Assembly: GCF_900114215.1 (NCBI RefSeq)
Contig: NZ_FOSG01000002.1
Span: forward strand, 186,001-250,000
DNA: 64,000 bases
Direction of reading: 5' to 3'
Origin: Streptomyces mangrovi
GTDB taxonomy: Bacteria > Actinomycetota > Actinomycetes > Streptomycetales > Streptomycetaceae
The position numbers and the translations under genes were made by a program. How positions within the stretch are numbered: position 1 is the first letter of the stretch; every line of letters begins with the position of its first letter. This document shows positions 1 to 7,640 of the stretch, piece after piece. The notes under the pieces are model-generated. The model ran no database searches and had not been told where the DNA came from. It saw only the letters and a program-made list of their open reading frames with translations.

Positions 1-133
1 CGGCGTCCTCTACGGCGTAGGTGCGGGGAGACCAGCACATGCCCTGGCCGTATGTAGGCCTTCCGCGCAGACGCCAGCGGTAGGCCGTGCCGTCGACCAC
101 GATGCGCCGTGATCCTTTCCGCCTCAACGCCAC
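1..133 (-). CDS. Hypothetical protein, cut by window edge
   Basis: A reverse-strand reading frame begins with GTG at 133 and runs off the window start, so only about 44 residues are visible (start VALRRKGSRRIVVDGTAYRW). A GAGGAGG ribosome-binding site lies 5 bases before the GTG. The basic start followed by RRIVVDGTAYRWR is a pattern I recall from short Streptomyces proteins of unknown function, but I cannot name a family. No catalytic motif can be judged from this fragment. The start is well supported; the function is unknown. Confidence 0.6.
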   Translation of the reverse strand, partial: MALRRKGSRRIVVDGTAYRWRLRGRPTYGQGMCWSPRTYAVEDA

Positions 134-184
134 GCTTTCCTCCTCGAGTTGATGCCGCGGCCCTGTGCGGAACGATCACGCTTG

Positions 185-451
185 CTACCGCTTGCACTGT
201 CGGCAGGGCTTGAGCCCCTGCGCCTCTGCGTCTTCCTCGGGGATCTCCACTATGTAAGTGCTGTAGAGCCGGGTACCGGCGGTTCGGCGGCGTCTGCCCG
301 CCCGCGAAAGAGGGCCGGAACGATGAATAAGCGGAGTTGCAATAAGTGCTCCTATACGTGCAAATGCGCACTGTGGACAGGCCCTTTCGAGGTGTTTGAC
401 CGCGACTTCGGGTAGTTGAACTGACCCGCTTCGCCACTCTGCCCAACCCAC
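185..451 (-). CDS. Possible small hypothetical protein
   Basis: An 88-codon reverse frame starting at GTG 451 ends just upstream of the gene cut by the window start and in the same direction. Only its last third looks coding: the C-terminus LYSTYIVEIPEEDAEAQG followed by LKPCRQCKR has strong G/C third positions and a CxxC pair. The first half has weak codon bias, so the true start may be internal or the gene may be degraded. Two Cys pairs (CPQC near residue 25 and CRQC near the end) could bind a metal. No function is assigned. Confidence 0.3.
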   Translation of the reverse strand: MGWAEWRSGSVQLPEVAVKHLERACPQCAFARIGALIATPLIHRSGPLSRAGRRRRTAGTRLYSTYIVEIPEEDAEAQGLKPCRQCKR

Positions 452-789
452 GCGCCGCCCTGGGCGTGGTCTCCGGCCGGCGTCGCCAGGGCAGGACCTT
501 CCTTCCGGACACCGTCACACGGGCGAGCGGCGCCTTCATGTCCACCCCCACCGAGACCACTGAAGTCGACGCCCTGAGCCGGCCGGCGAGCTGCGCCGTC
601 TCGCCGAGAGTGACCCCACCGTCCAGCTGATCGATCCCGTCCGCCTCTACCACGGCGGCTGAACCGGTCACTCGGGGCTGTTCAAGTCGGCCTGGCGGAG
701 GGAAGGTTCACCGGGGAATCGGGGCGGCCGCAAGGCGGCGCGCCCGGTGGGTGCGGCCCGGCGGGGCCGCGGCCTCGACGGGATGTGCC
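452..789. other. Gap with possible degenerate coding remnants
   Basis: No intact gene is visible. On the plus strand 415-540 reads as a protein-like stretch (LTRFATLPNPRAAL...) and 585-662 as GELRRLAESDPTVQLI ending at a stop, but the two lie in different frames with no start. This could be a decayed gene such as a mobile-element remnant; I could not identify its family. The bases after 662 lead into the regulator gene at 790. Confidence 0.25.
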
Positions 790-1785
790 ATGTTGCATGT
801 GCGCTTCGACAGCGGGGAGTTGGCCCGGTTGCGGGTGGCGCGGCGGACCGATCCGCTGTGGGAGGCCGTCCTCAGCCTGCACCTGCTGCAGAACCGGCAG
901 GCGGCGCTCGTCTTCGATCCGTGGCGGCGGGAGGTGCGCGCCGCGCTGGAGCGGCACCGGATGGTGCCGGTGGTCCGGGAGCTGATGCGGCTGTGCCCGC
1001 CGGCCCCGTACTTCCCCGACTTCCTCACCCCCGGCCGCGGTGAGGACGATGTGGACGCGGCCCTGGAGCGGGTGCTGGCCACGCCCCGGCGGCGGCTGGC
1101 CGACGAGCTGGCGCGGGTGTACGTACGCGGTCCGGTGCCGCGGAGCGTGCGGTGGGTGGCCCAGGGCGAGGCCGAGGCGCTGCGATGGCTGGGAGAGGCC
1201 CTGCGCCGCTACCACGACGTGGCGGTGGCCCCGTACCTGGCGGCCATCCGGGCGCGGGCCGCGGCCGACCGCGCCCGGCGGGGCGAGGCGGCCCTGGCGG
1301 GGGGCGCGGAGGCGCTGCTGGCGAGCTACGCCGCGCCCGAGGGGTGGGAGTACGGCGGGCACGCGCTGCGGGCGCCTTATCCGCTGGAGCGCGAACTGCA
1401 CCTGAAGGGAAGAGCGTTGACGCTGATGCCCGGCTTCTTCTGCGTCCGCACCCCACTGGTGCTGGCGGACGACTCGCTGCCACCGGTCCTGGTGCACCCC
1501 CTCTCCCCCGCGCCCGGCTGGCTGGCCCGGCTGCGGCGGGACGAGGCGGCGCCGCCGGTGGCGCAGCTGATCGGCGGTACGCGCTCGCGGGTGCTGGAGT
1601 TGCTGGAGGAGCCGGTGACGACCACCGGCCTGGCATCGCTCACGGGCCTGGCGCCGTCGACGGTGAGCCATCACGTGGCGGTGCTGCGGGACGCGGGGCT
1701 GGTGGCCTCCCGGCGGGACGGGATGCGGGTGCTGCACCGCCGCACCCCGCTGGGCACCGCTCTGCTGGACGGGCCCGTGCCCTGA
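790..1785 (+). CDS. ArsR-type winged-helix regulator with long N-terminal domain
   Basis: 331 residues from ATG 790 (MLHVRFDS); an in-frame GTG at 751 would add 13 residues of poor quality. The last ~70 residues form a winged helix: SRVLELLEEPVTTTGLAS, then TGLAPSTVSHHVAVLRDAGL as the recognition helix and a basic wing (RRDGMRVLHRRT), as in ArsR/SmtB regulators. The first ~250 residues are helical, Arg/Ala rich and lack metal-binding cysteines, so metal sensing is unlikely. This long-N-terminus architecture is common in Streptomyces, with unknown ligands. It converges on the secreted serine hydrolase next door; targets cannot be inferred. Confidence 0.85.
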   Translation: MLHVRFDSGELARLRVARRTDPLWEAVLSLHLLQNRQAALVFDPWRREVRAALERHRMVPVVRELMRLCPPAPYFPDFLTPGRGEDDVDAALERVLATPRRRLADELARVYVRGPVPRSVRWVAQGEAEALRWLGEALRRYHDVAVAPYLAAIRARAAADRARRGEAALAGGAEALLASYAAPEGWEYGGHALRAPYPLERELHLKGRALTLMPGFFCVRTPLVLADDSLPPVLVHPLSPAPGWLARLRRDEAAPPVAQLIGGTRSRVLELLEEPVTTTGLASLTGLAPSTVSHHVAVLRDAGLVASRRDGMRVLHRRTPLGTALLDGPVP

Positions 1786-1829
1786 GCCGGGCGCCGGCGG
1801 GCGGGCGCCCGGGCACGGGTCACGCGGCC

Positions 1830-3071
1830 CTACGGGCAGTCGGGGACGCCGGGGATCCTGTTGTCCGGGGTGGCGACGTAGATGTTGGTCATGTAACCGC
1901 CGTACTGGGGCAGATAGGCCCACCAGTCGTTGGTGTAGGGCGGCACGGAGACCGTCTGGCCGCGCTTCTGGCAGCCGACCAGGACGTCGACGCCGGCCGG
2001 CAGGGTGGTCACCACCGAGGAGCCGGTGGTGGGCCCGGTGCGGACGCGGACGCCGGAGCCCCAGGTGCCGACCCAGGCACCCGCCGGGCGCCGGGCTCCG
2101 GGGACGTCGAGCGAGCCGGTCAGCTCGGTGAGCCGGGAGTAGGCGGTGCCGTACGGGGTGCCGTCGGGGTGGAGGGTGAGGACCGCCACGATGGCGCGGT
2201 CGTCGCCGCCGACCGTGCCCGTGGAGTGCAGGGCCTCGCTCACCAGGTCCAGTTCCCCGGCGGATGCGGCGGATGCAGTGGAGGCGGCGGACGCGGCGGA
2301 GGCAGTGGACGCGGACGCCGTGACCGGGGTGTCGGCGGTGCAGCCGCCGGAGCCGAAGCCGGACCAGCCCTGCTTGACCGCCCAGGGCCGCTCGAAGGCG
2401 GAGGCGATGCCGGAGTACTGGTCGTAGCCGTCGCTCGCGCAGCGGGTGGCCTGCCGCAGGTTGCCCATGACGAAGTCGCGTACGGCCGCGGGTGCGGCGT
2501 CGAGGACGTGGCGGTAGATCCGTACGGTGTCCGCGGCGGTGGTGGCGGTGTAGCCCCAGTAGCCGGGGTGGGTGGACGGCGGCGGGGCGGTGCCGGTGAG
2601 GGCGAGCCGGGAGACCATCCGGTTCACGATCGCGGCGCCTCCCCGGGTGGACCAGTAGTGGCTCGCGGCGGAGTCGTCGCTGCTGCGCAGCATGGCCGTC
2701 AGTCGGACGCGGTCGGCGTCCGGGAGGGTGTCCGGGCCGCGGTCCCACAGCAGGTCCAGCGCGATGAGCAGTTTCATCACCGAGGCGGCGCGGAAGCGCG
2801 TGTCCGCGTTGATCCGCTCGGTGAAGGCGCCGGTGCCGCGGTCGAAGACGGCGACGCCCGCGGTGACCCCGGCCGGGACGCGGGCCTGTGGCCCCGGCCC
2901 GTTCCGGGCGGCCGACGCGGGGGCCGCAAGGCCCGTGCCGAGCATTCCCAGGGCGAGCAGGAGGACGGCGAGCGGGGCCCGTACGCGGCGCGGGGTGGTG
3001 GGCCGCCGGGCCGCCCCGCACGGTGTGGACGGTGGTACGGGCGGGGACGCGGCCGGGAGGTGTGCGTGCAT
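1830..3071 (-). CDS. Secreted serine hydrolase with C-terminal SH3-like module
   Basis: 413 residues from ATG 3071, preceded by a GAGGAG ribosome-binding site. A basic N-terminus and a hydrophobic segment (PLAVLLLALGMLGTGLAAP, about residues 35-55) form a signal peptide. The body resembles class A beta-lactamase/DD-peptidase-type serine hydrolases: FRAASVMKLLIALDLL carries an SxxK nucleophile motif, and SSDDSAASHYW could supply the SxN-type motif. About 30 low-complexity Ala/Ser/Thr residues (ASTASAASAAST) form a linker. The last ~75 residues (TWGSGVRVR ... IPGVPDC) are a bacterial SH3-like module closely matching the C-terminus of the divergent M23 peptidase at 3327. It probably acts on or binds cell wall; substrate unknown. 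Confidence 0.85.
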   Translation of the reverse strand: MHAHLPAASPPVPPSTPCGAARRPTTPRRVRAPLAVLLLALGMLGTGLAAPASAARNGPGPQARVPAGVTAGVAVFDRGTGAFTERINADTRFRAASVMKLLIALDLLWDRGPDTLPDADRVRLTAMLRSSDDSAASHYWSTRGGAAIVNRMVSRLALTGTAPPPSTHPGYWGYTATTAADTVRIYRHVLDAAPAAVRDFVMGNLRQATRCASDGYDQYSGIASAFERPWAVKQGWSGFGSGGCTADTPVTASASTASAASAASTASAASAGELDLVSEALHSTGTVGGDDRAIVAVLTLHPDGTPYGTAYSRLTELTGSLDVPGARRPAGAWVGTWGSGVRVRTGPTTGSSVVTTLPAGVDVLVGCQKRGQTVSVPPYTNDWWAYLPQYGGYMTNIYVATPDNRIPGVPDCP

Positions 3072-3326
3072 CGTGTGCGGGCTCCTCGGGGCAGGGGTGG
3101 GGGTGGGGGAAAGGGGTATGGGAAGGAGCCGCGGTCGCGGCGGACGGGCGCGGTCATCATGAGAGCCAGAGCTTGTCAGGTGCAAGACATTCCAGCTGGC
3201 TCGAAAGGCTCCCGCCGCCCGTTGTGAGCCGGCGCCGGTCCGGCTACGTTCCCACCGTCCCGCAGTCGGCGGCCGGCGCGTTCCGCGGGCTGCGTCCCCC
3301 ACCCTCACACCACGAGGAGCCACCGC
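3072..3326. promoter_or_regulatory. Divergent promoter region of two cell-wall proteins
   Basis: 255 bases separate the start codons of the serine hydrolase (reverse) and the M23 peptidase (forward). Both promoters must lie here, which suggests coordinated expression of two exported proteins with the same C-terminal module. The stretch around 3160-3200 (AGAGCCAGAGCTTGTCAGGT and following) is less GC-rich than its surroundings. I see no convincing consensus boxes and no riboswitch. Confidence 0.5.
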
Positions 3327-4166
3327 ATGTCTTCGCGATCCCTCACACCCCCCGCCTCACGGCGCCGGCCGCTCGGGCGGCTCCTGGCCGCGCTGGCCGG
3401 GATGCTGGCCGTATTGGCCGGAACGCTCACCGCGGCTCCGGCCGCCGCGGCGGCGGAGGCCGGCACGCTGGCCGCCCCCAACTTCAAGGCCCCTTACGCC
3501 TGCGGCCAGAGATGGACCTACAGCCACCACTCCGCGGAGGTGCGCCGCGCGCTGGACTTCGTCCGCGCCGACGGCGGCTCCACCGCGGGCGCCCCCGTCC
3601 TGGCCTCGGCGGCGGGCACGGCCACCCGGCACTACCAGGCGGGCGGCGCGGGCAACTACGTCGTCATCGACCACGGCGGCGGCTGGAAGACGTACTACTT
3701 CCATCTGGCGTCCTTCTCCGTGGCGAGCGGCGCCTGGGTCGGGCAGGGGCAGCAGATCGGCACCACCGGCAGCACCGGCAACTCCTCCGGCGCCCACATC
3801 CACTACGAGCAGCTCTACAACGGCGTCGGGCAGAACATCCGCATCAACGGCTCGGCCCTGGCCTACCCCGGCAGCTACTACCAGTACTACCTCACCAGCG
3901 ACAACGGCTGCGGCGGCGGGAGCAACTTCACCACCTGGGGCTCGGGCGTACGCGTGCGCGCCGACGCCTACCTCTCCTCGGCCGTGGTGACCACGCTGGC
4001 CGGCCCCACCCGGGTCACGGTCGTCTGCCAGAAGCAGGGCGACACCGTCAACGCCGAGGGCTACACCAACAACTGGTGGAGCAAGCTCCGCGACCAGGGC
4101 GGCTTCATCTCCAACATCTACATCGACCATCCCTACGCCAAGCTGCCGGGCGTACCGAACTGCTGA
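3327..4166 (+). CDS. Secreted M23 metallopeptidase with SH3-like module
   Basis: 279 residues; ATG 3327 follows a GAGGAG ribosome-binding site. Residues 1-45 are a signal peptide (LLAALAGMLAVLAGTLTAAP). The LytM/M23 domain spans roughly residues 55-185: HH ... RRALDF supplies the first zinc ligands with an enlarged H-to-D spacing, TYYFHLASF the next His, and GAHIHYEQ is the HxH zinc motif. Such enzymes cut peptidoglycan cross-links or other peptide substrates outside the cell. The C-terminal ~75 residues (TWGSGVRVR, VVCQKQGDTV, GYTNNWWSKL, LPGVPNC) are an SH3-like module shared with the divergent serine hydrolase. Activity is likely but the exact bond cut is unknown. Confidence 0.9.
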   Translation: MSSRSLTPPASRRRPLGRLLAALAGMLAVLAGTLTAAPAAAAAEAGTLAAPNFKAPYACGQRWTYSHHSAEVRRALDFVRADGGSTAGAPVLASAAGTATRHYQAGGAGNYVVIDHGGGWKTYYFHLASFSVASGAWVGQGQQIGTTGSTGNSSGAHIHYEQLYNGVGQNIRINGSALAYPGSYYQYYLTSDNGCGGGSNFTTWGSGVRVRADAYLSSAVVTTLAGPTRVTVVCQKQGDTVNAEGYTNNWWSKLRDQGGFISNIYIDHPYAKLPGVPNC

Positions 4167-4329
4167 CGCGCGGCGCGACGGAACGCGGCGCGACGGAGCG
4201 TGACGCGAGGGGCCCGGCCGCCGTGGCCGGGCCCCCTCGGCTCCCCTCGTCCGGCCGATCGGGTTGGATGGGGCGGAGCGCCGCCGAGCCGTCGGCGGGG
4301 GCATTGCACGGAAGAGGGGCAGTCAGCAC

Positions 4330-4860
4330 ATGGGATTCACGCCGGGCCGCCGCATCACCCACTGCCCCTACTGCGGGACGCGCTACGCGGACGGCGCCGG
4401 GTGGCCCAGGGACTGCGCGGGCTGCGGCGAGACGAGCTGGGCCAATCCCCTGCCCGTGGCGGTCGCGCTCCAGCCCGTCGCCACCGCCGGGGGCGGCCGG
4501 GGGCTGGTGGTGGTGCGGCGGGACATCGAACCCTTCCGCGGCGAGCTGGCGCTGCCCGGCGGTTACATGGAGCTGGGCGAGAACTGGCGGCAGGCCGCGG
4601 TGCGCGAGCTGTGGGAGGAGACCGGGCTCGAGGCCGCGGCGCGGGACGTGACCCTCGTCGACGTCCACAACGGGGGCACCAGCCTCCTCGTCTTCGGTCT
4701 GCTGCCCGAGCGGGACGCCGCCTCCCTCCCCCCGTCGGCGCCCACGGCCGAGGCCACGGAGTGGATGGTGCTGGAGAAGCCGGCCGAGCTGGCCTTCCCG
4801 GCGCACACCGAGGTGATGCGCGCGTATCTGGCGGGGGAGGCCGCCGGCCCGGCCGTGTAG
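4330..4860 (+). CDS. NUDIX hydrolase with N-terminal zinc ribbon
   Basis: 176 residues from ATG 4330. Residues 10-33 carry two Cys pairs (CPYCGTRY and CAGCGETS), a zinc ribbon as in NADH-pyrophosphatase-type NUDIX proteins. The NUDIX box is complete: GGYMELGENWRQAAVRELWE followed by ETGLE fits GX5EX7REUXEEXGU. It probably hydrolyses a nucleoside diphosphate linked to another group; the substrate cannot be read from sequence. The gene stands alone between two exported-protein genes, and its stop codon sits inside the stem of a terminator hairpin. Confidence 0.9.
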   Translation: MGFTPGRRITHCPYCGTRYADGAGWPRDCAGCGETSWANPLPVAVALQPVATAGGGRGLVVVRRDIEPFRGELALPGGYMELGENWRQAAVRELWEETGLEAAARDVTLVDVHNGGTSLLVFGLLPERDAASLPPSAPTAEATEWMVLEKPAELAFPAHTEVMRAYLAGEAAGPAV

Positions 4861-4896
4861 GGCGGCGCCGGAGCGGTGCCGCCCTACACGGCCGGG
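4848..4896 (+). terminator. 19-bp perfect hairpin across NUDIX stop codon
   Basis: Arms 4848-4866 and 4878-4896 are perfectly complementary (19 bp) around an 11-base loop. The left arm contains the last NUDIX codons and the TAG stop (4858-4860). No T-run follows, as is common for Streptomyces terminators. Confidence 0.75.
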
Positions 4897-5035
4897 CCGG
4901 GGAGCGGTGCAGGGGGCCGGAGGCCGGTGACGCGGGACGTTTCGCGGTGGTTTCCGCCCAGATCTCACGGAACCTTCGAAGCCGTGTCGCGAGAAGACGT
5001 TTACGAGCGCTTCATACGGCGATAACTTGAAGCAA

Positions 5036-5049
5036 TGGGAGCGCTCCCA
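5036..5049. promoter_or_regulatory. CebR-type operator
   Basis: TGGGAGCGCTCCCA is a perfect 14-bp palindrome identical to the published CebR box, the operator of the LacI-family cellobiose/cellotriose-responsive repressor that controls cellulose genes in Streptomyces. It lies 170 bases before the LPMO start codon. The rest of the 4897-5218 gap shows no gene. Confidence 0.85.
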
Positions 5050-5218
5050 GCGCCGGTTGGCGGATGACCCCCACGCCCTTCCCGCCGGTTCCGGCAACGG
5101 GAGCGCCCCGTGTATGGCCGCACACCCGCCGGCGGGCGGCTGCCGGCCCGGCCCGCTCCGCGGGCGGGAGCCGGCAGCCGCCCGCCGACGCGGAAGACTC
5201 CGAAGGAGACCCCCCACC

Positions 5219-5941
5219 ATGGCTGTTCAGCACACCGCCCGGCGCATGGCGCCGGCCCGCTCCCCCCGCTCCTTAGCCCTCCTCGGGGCTGCCCTGTTCG
5301 GCCTCGTCATGGCCTCCGCGCCCACTCCGGCGACGGCGCACGGCGCGACCATGATGCCGGGCTCACGCACCTACCTGTGCTACCAGGACCTGGTCAGGAG
5401 CGGACACCAGACGCCCGCCAACCCGGCCTGCGCGGCCGCGGTCCGGGAGGACGGGACCACCGGGCTGTACAACTGGTTCGCCGTGCTCGACTCCAACGGC
5501 GGCGGACGCACCACGGGCTACATCCCGGACGGCAAGCTGTGCAGCGGCGGCGACCGGGGACCGTTCGACTTCTCCTCGTACAACGCCGCCCGCGGCGACT
5601 GGCCGAAGACCCACCTCACCTCCGGCGCGAACGTCCGGATCAAGCACAGCAACTGGGCGCACCACCCGGGCCGCTTCGACGTCTACATCACCAAGCAGGG
5701 CTGGTCCCCGAACAAGGCCCTGGCCTGGGGCGACCTGGAGAAGATCAACACCGTGACCAACCCGCCGCAGTCGGGCAACGTCGGCTCCGAGACCGGTCAC
5801 TACTACTGGGACGTCCGGCTGCCGCAGCGTTCCGGCCAGCACCTCATGTACATCCACTGGACCCGCTCCGACAGCCAGGAGAACTTCTACTCCTGCTCCG
5901 ACGTCGTCTTCGACGGCGGCAACGGCAACGTGACGTGGTGA
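5219..5941 (+). CDS. AA10 lytic polysaccharide monooxygenase, probably cellulose-active
   Basis: 240 residues from ATG 5219 after a GAAGGAG ribosome-binding site. The signal peptide (residues 1-40) ends TPATA so that mature His41 (HGATMMPGSRTYLC) becomes the N-terminal copper ligand of the histidine brace; SNWAHHPGRFDVY holds the second His. The single-domain length and the C-terminal CSDVVFDGG are typical of AA10 (old CBM33). The enzyme oxidatively cleaves crystalline polysaccharide outside the cell. The perfect CebR box upstream argues for cellulose rather than chitin as the physiological target, although AA10 sequence alone does not settle this. No separate carbohydrate-binding module is attached. 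Confidence 0.93.
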   Translation: MAVQHTARRMAPARSPRSLALLGAALFGLVMASAPTPATAHGATMMPGSRTYLCYQDLVRSGHQTPANPACAAAVREDGTTGLYNWFAVLDSNGGGRTTGYIPDGKLCSGGDRGPFDFSSYNAARGDWPKTHLTSGANVRIKHSNWAHHPGRFDVYITKQGWSPNKALAWGDLEKINTVTNPPQSGNVGSETGHYYWDVRLPQRSGQHLMYIHWTRSDSQENFYSCSDVVFDGGNGNVTW

Positions 5942-5982
5942 CCGGGAGGCGCTCCGCACCGGGGACGCGCTGATCCCACCGG

Positions 5983-6008
5983 GCCCCGCCGGACTCCTCC
6001 GGCGGGGC
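5983..6008 (+). terminator. Terminator after the LPMO gene
   Basis: GCCCCGCCGGA (5983-5993) pairs with TCCGGCGGGGC (5998-6008) around a CTCC loop: 11 perfect base pairs, followed by TCTTCC. It lies 42 bases after the stop codon. Confidence 0.75.
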
Positions 6009-6034
6009 TCTTCCGTGCCCGCCCACGTCCGCCC

Positions 6035-6096
6035 GGGCCCGTCCATGCGTGTGCCCCGCAGGAGGTGTCCTGCGGGGCACACGCATGGACGGGCCC
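6035..6096. repeat. Perfect 29-bp inverted repeat with 4-base loop
   Basis: Positions 6035-6063 and 6068-6096 are perfect reverse complements separated only by GGTG. Transcribed from either strand this gives an extremely stable hairpin. It follows the ordinary LPMO terminator by 27 bases. It may be a second, bidirectional terminator or a remnant of inverted duplication. The remaining gap to 6453 holds only an AT-richer promoter-like zone (about 6280-6370) before the next gene. Confidence 0.9.
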
Positions 6097-6453
6097 CGCG
6101 GATTCGGCCGGTCCGGCGACCCGCGCCTCCGGACGGGCACTGACGCACCCGCCGCGGCGCGGCGAGGGTGTCCGGGTGACGGGACGGGCCGCTGACCTGC
6201 GGGAAAGCACCTTCCTCTTCACTCGTGCGGAGCAATGGGACGGGAGGCGCCCCGGGGCGGCCACAAGGGCTCTGAGCTGGGACTTAGCCGATTCGACTAC
6301 CGGCTGTGATGGATTGCGCGCGCATATGTGCCGATTTAACGTGAATTGCGCGTGGTAGTGATCGGCTCATCACGGGCCGTGACGCAGTCCATGTGTCCTT
6401 TCCCCGGGCCCGGTCCCGCACCGGGCCCTCCCCTCCCAGGAGGTTTCTCCACA

Positions 6454-6906
6454 ATGGTCAAGTCGAAGCTCAGCAAGCTCGCCCTGGTCGCCGCCGGTGG
6501 CGCCGTCGCACTCGCCACCGCCGCCGGGCCGGCCTTCGCCGAGCCGCCCGCCCCCTCCGCCGACCTCGGCCGGCAGAGCGTCGAGGCCCCGCGCGCCGGT
6601 GCCGAGACGCGCAACCCGGAGATGGCGCCGGAGTCGATGGACGACAGGCACCACCACACCTACAAGGGTCGGGTCATCGCCCGCACCGGCCTGAACGTCC
6701 GCAGCAAGCCCACCACCCACAGCCGGGTTCTGGCGACCCTGCCCTACGGCAAGATCGTCCACATCGAGTGCAAGGTCAACAGCCAGAACATCGACGGCAA
6801 CCCGCGCTGGTACAAGCTGGACCGCAAGTACCACCACCACAACGGCTGGGTCTCCGCCCGCTACGTGGAGAACATCGGTCCGGCCCCGAAGTACTGCCAC
6901 CGCTGA
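6454..6906 (+). CDS. Small secreted SH3-domain protein
   Basis: 150 residues from ATG 6454, preceded by CCAGGAGG. The signal peptide (residues 1-29, LALVAAGGAVALATAAGPAF ending AFA) is followed by a disordered acidic segment with DDRHHHTYKG, then an SH3-like domain (about residues 72-140): TGLNVRSKPTTHSRVLATLP, a Cys in HIECKV and a closing GWVSARYVENIG with a C-terminal Cys, possibly one disulfide. It probably binds cell wall or another surface ligand. It has no catalytic domain. It is the third secreted protein with an SH3-like module within 5 kb. Confidence 0.85.
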   Translation: MVKSKLSKLALVAAGGAVALATAAGPAFAEPPAPSADLGRQSVEAPRAGAETRNPEMAPESMDDRHHHTYKGRVIARTGLNVRSKPTTHSRVLATLPYGKIVHIECKVNSQNIDGNPRWYKLDRKYHHHNGWVSARYVENIGPAPKYCHR

Positions 6907-6929
6907 CGGCCGCGGCCGGCCCCCCGAGC

Positions 6930-6966
6930 GCCCGTCCCCGTCGCCCATCCGGCGACGGGGGCGGGC
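6930..6966 (+). terminator. Terminator after SH3 protein
   Basis: Arms 6930-6945 and 6951-6966 form a 16-bp stem with one G-T wobble around the loop CATCC, 24 bases after the stop codon. Confidence 0.7.
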
Positions 6967-7039
6967 GCCGCCGTGCGCGGGCCGTCCGAGGGACGAAAAC
7001 CCCCGCGCCGCCGGCGTGTCCGCCGCTAGCGTGCGGTCC

Positions 7040-7507
7040 ATGACGACCAATGCCGCGCACCACCTCGCCCAGGTCAACATCGCACGACTCAAGGCTCCAC
7101 TGGACTCTCCCCTGCTGCGGGACTTCACCGAGGCCCTCGACCCGGTCAACGCCACCGCCGACGGCGCCGACGGCTTCGTGTGGCGGCTGCAGAGCGATTC
7201 GGGCAACGCGACGGACGTGCCCGTGCTCGGGGACGACTGGCTGATCATCAACATGTCGGTGTGGCGGGGCCTCCCCTCGCTCACGGCTTTCATGTACACC
7301 GGCCGCCACCGGGAACTGCTCAAGCGGCGCCACGAGTGGTTCGAGCGGGTCGGCGAGGCGATGGCCGCCCTGTGGTGGGTGGCGGACGGGCACCGGCCCA
7401 CCGTGGCGGAGGCCGAGGAGCGCCTGCTGCACCTGCGGGAGCACGGGCCGACGCCGTACGCGTTCGACCTGCGCACGACCTTCGATCCGCACGGCCGGAG
7501 GAACTGA
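7040..7507 (+). CDS. DUF3291-family protein
   Basis: 155 residues from ATG 7040. TAGCGT sits about 7 bases before the ATG with no ribosome-binding site, the usual picture of a leaderless Streptomyces gene. The sequence (HLAQVNIARLKAPLDSPL at the start, then a Trp-rich NMSVWRGLPSL ... WWVADGHRPTVAEAEERL) matches what I know of DUF3291, a ferredoxin-like dimeric alpha/beta barrel fold related to antibiotic-biosynthesis-type monooxygenases. No biochemical role is established, and the neighbours give no pathway hint. Confidence 0.8.
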   Translation: MTTNAAHHLAQVNIARLKAPLDSPLLRDFTEALDPVNATADGADGFVWRLQSDSGNATDVPVLGDDWLIINMSVWRGLPSLTAFMYTGRHRELLKRRHEWFERVGEAMAALWWVADGHRPTVAEAEERLLHLREHGPTPYAFDLRTTFDPHGRRN

Positions 7508-7640
7508 TCCACGGCCGGCCGGACGCGCGGGCACGTCCGGCCGGTCGTGCGCGGGGGATTGACGGGTTTGCTGACAAGCGGTCTCATAAGAGGCGACTCA
7601 GGTGTGACCGTCAGTAACCCGACAGTGAGGTGGCCGTGCG

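Noticed and set aside
682..3021. 779-codon reverse frame
   Set aside because: Arg/Pro-rich shadow covering parts of the regulator and the serine hydrolase in the wrong phase.
4897..6453. Cyclic-di-AMP (ydaO) riboswitch before wall-related genes
   Set aside because: Such riboswitches precede many Streptomyces wall hydrolase genes, but I could not find the conserved core here or before the M23 gene.
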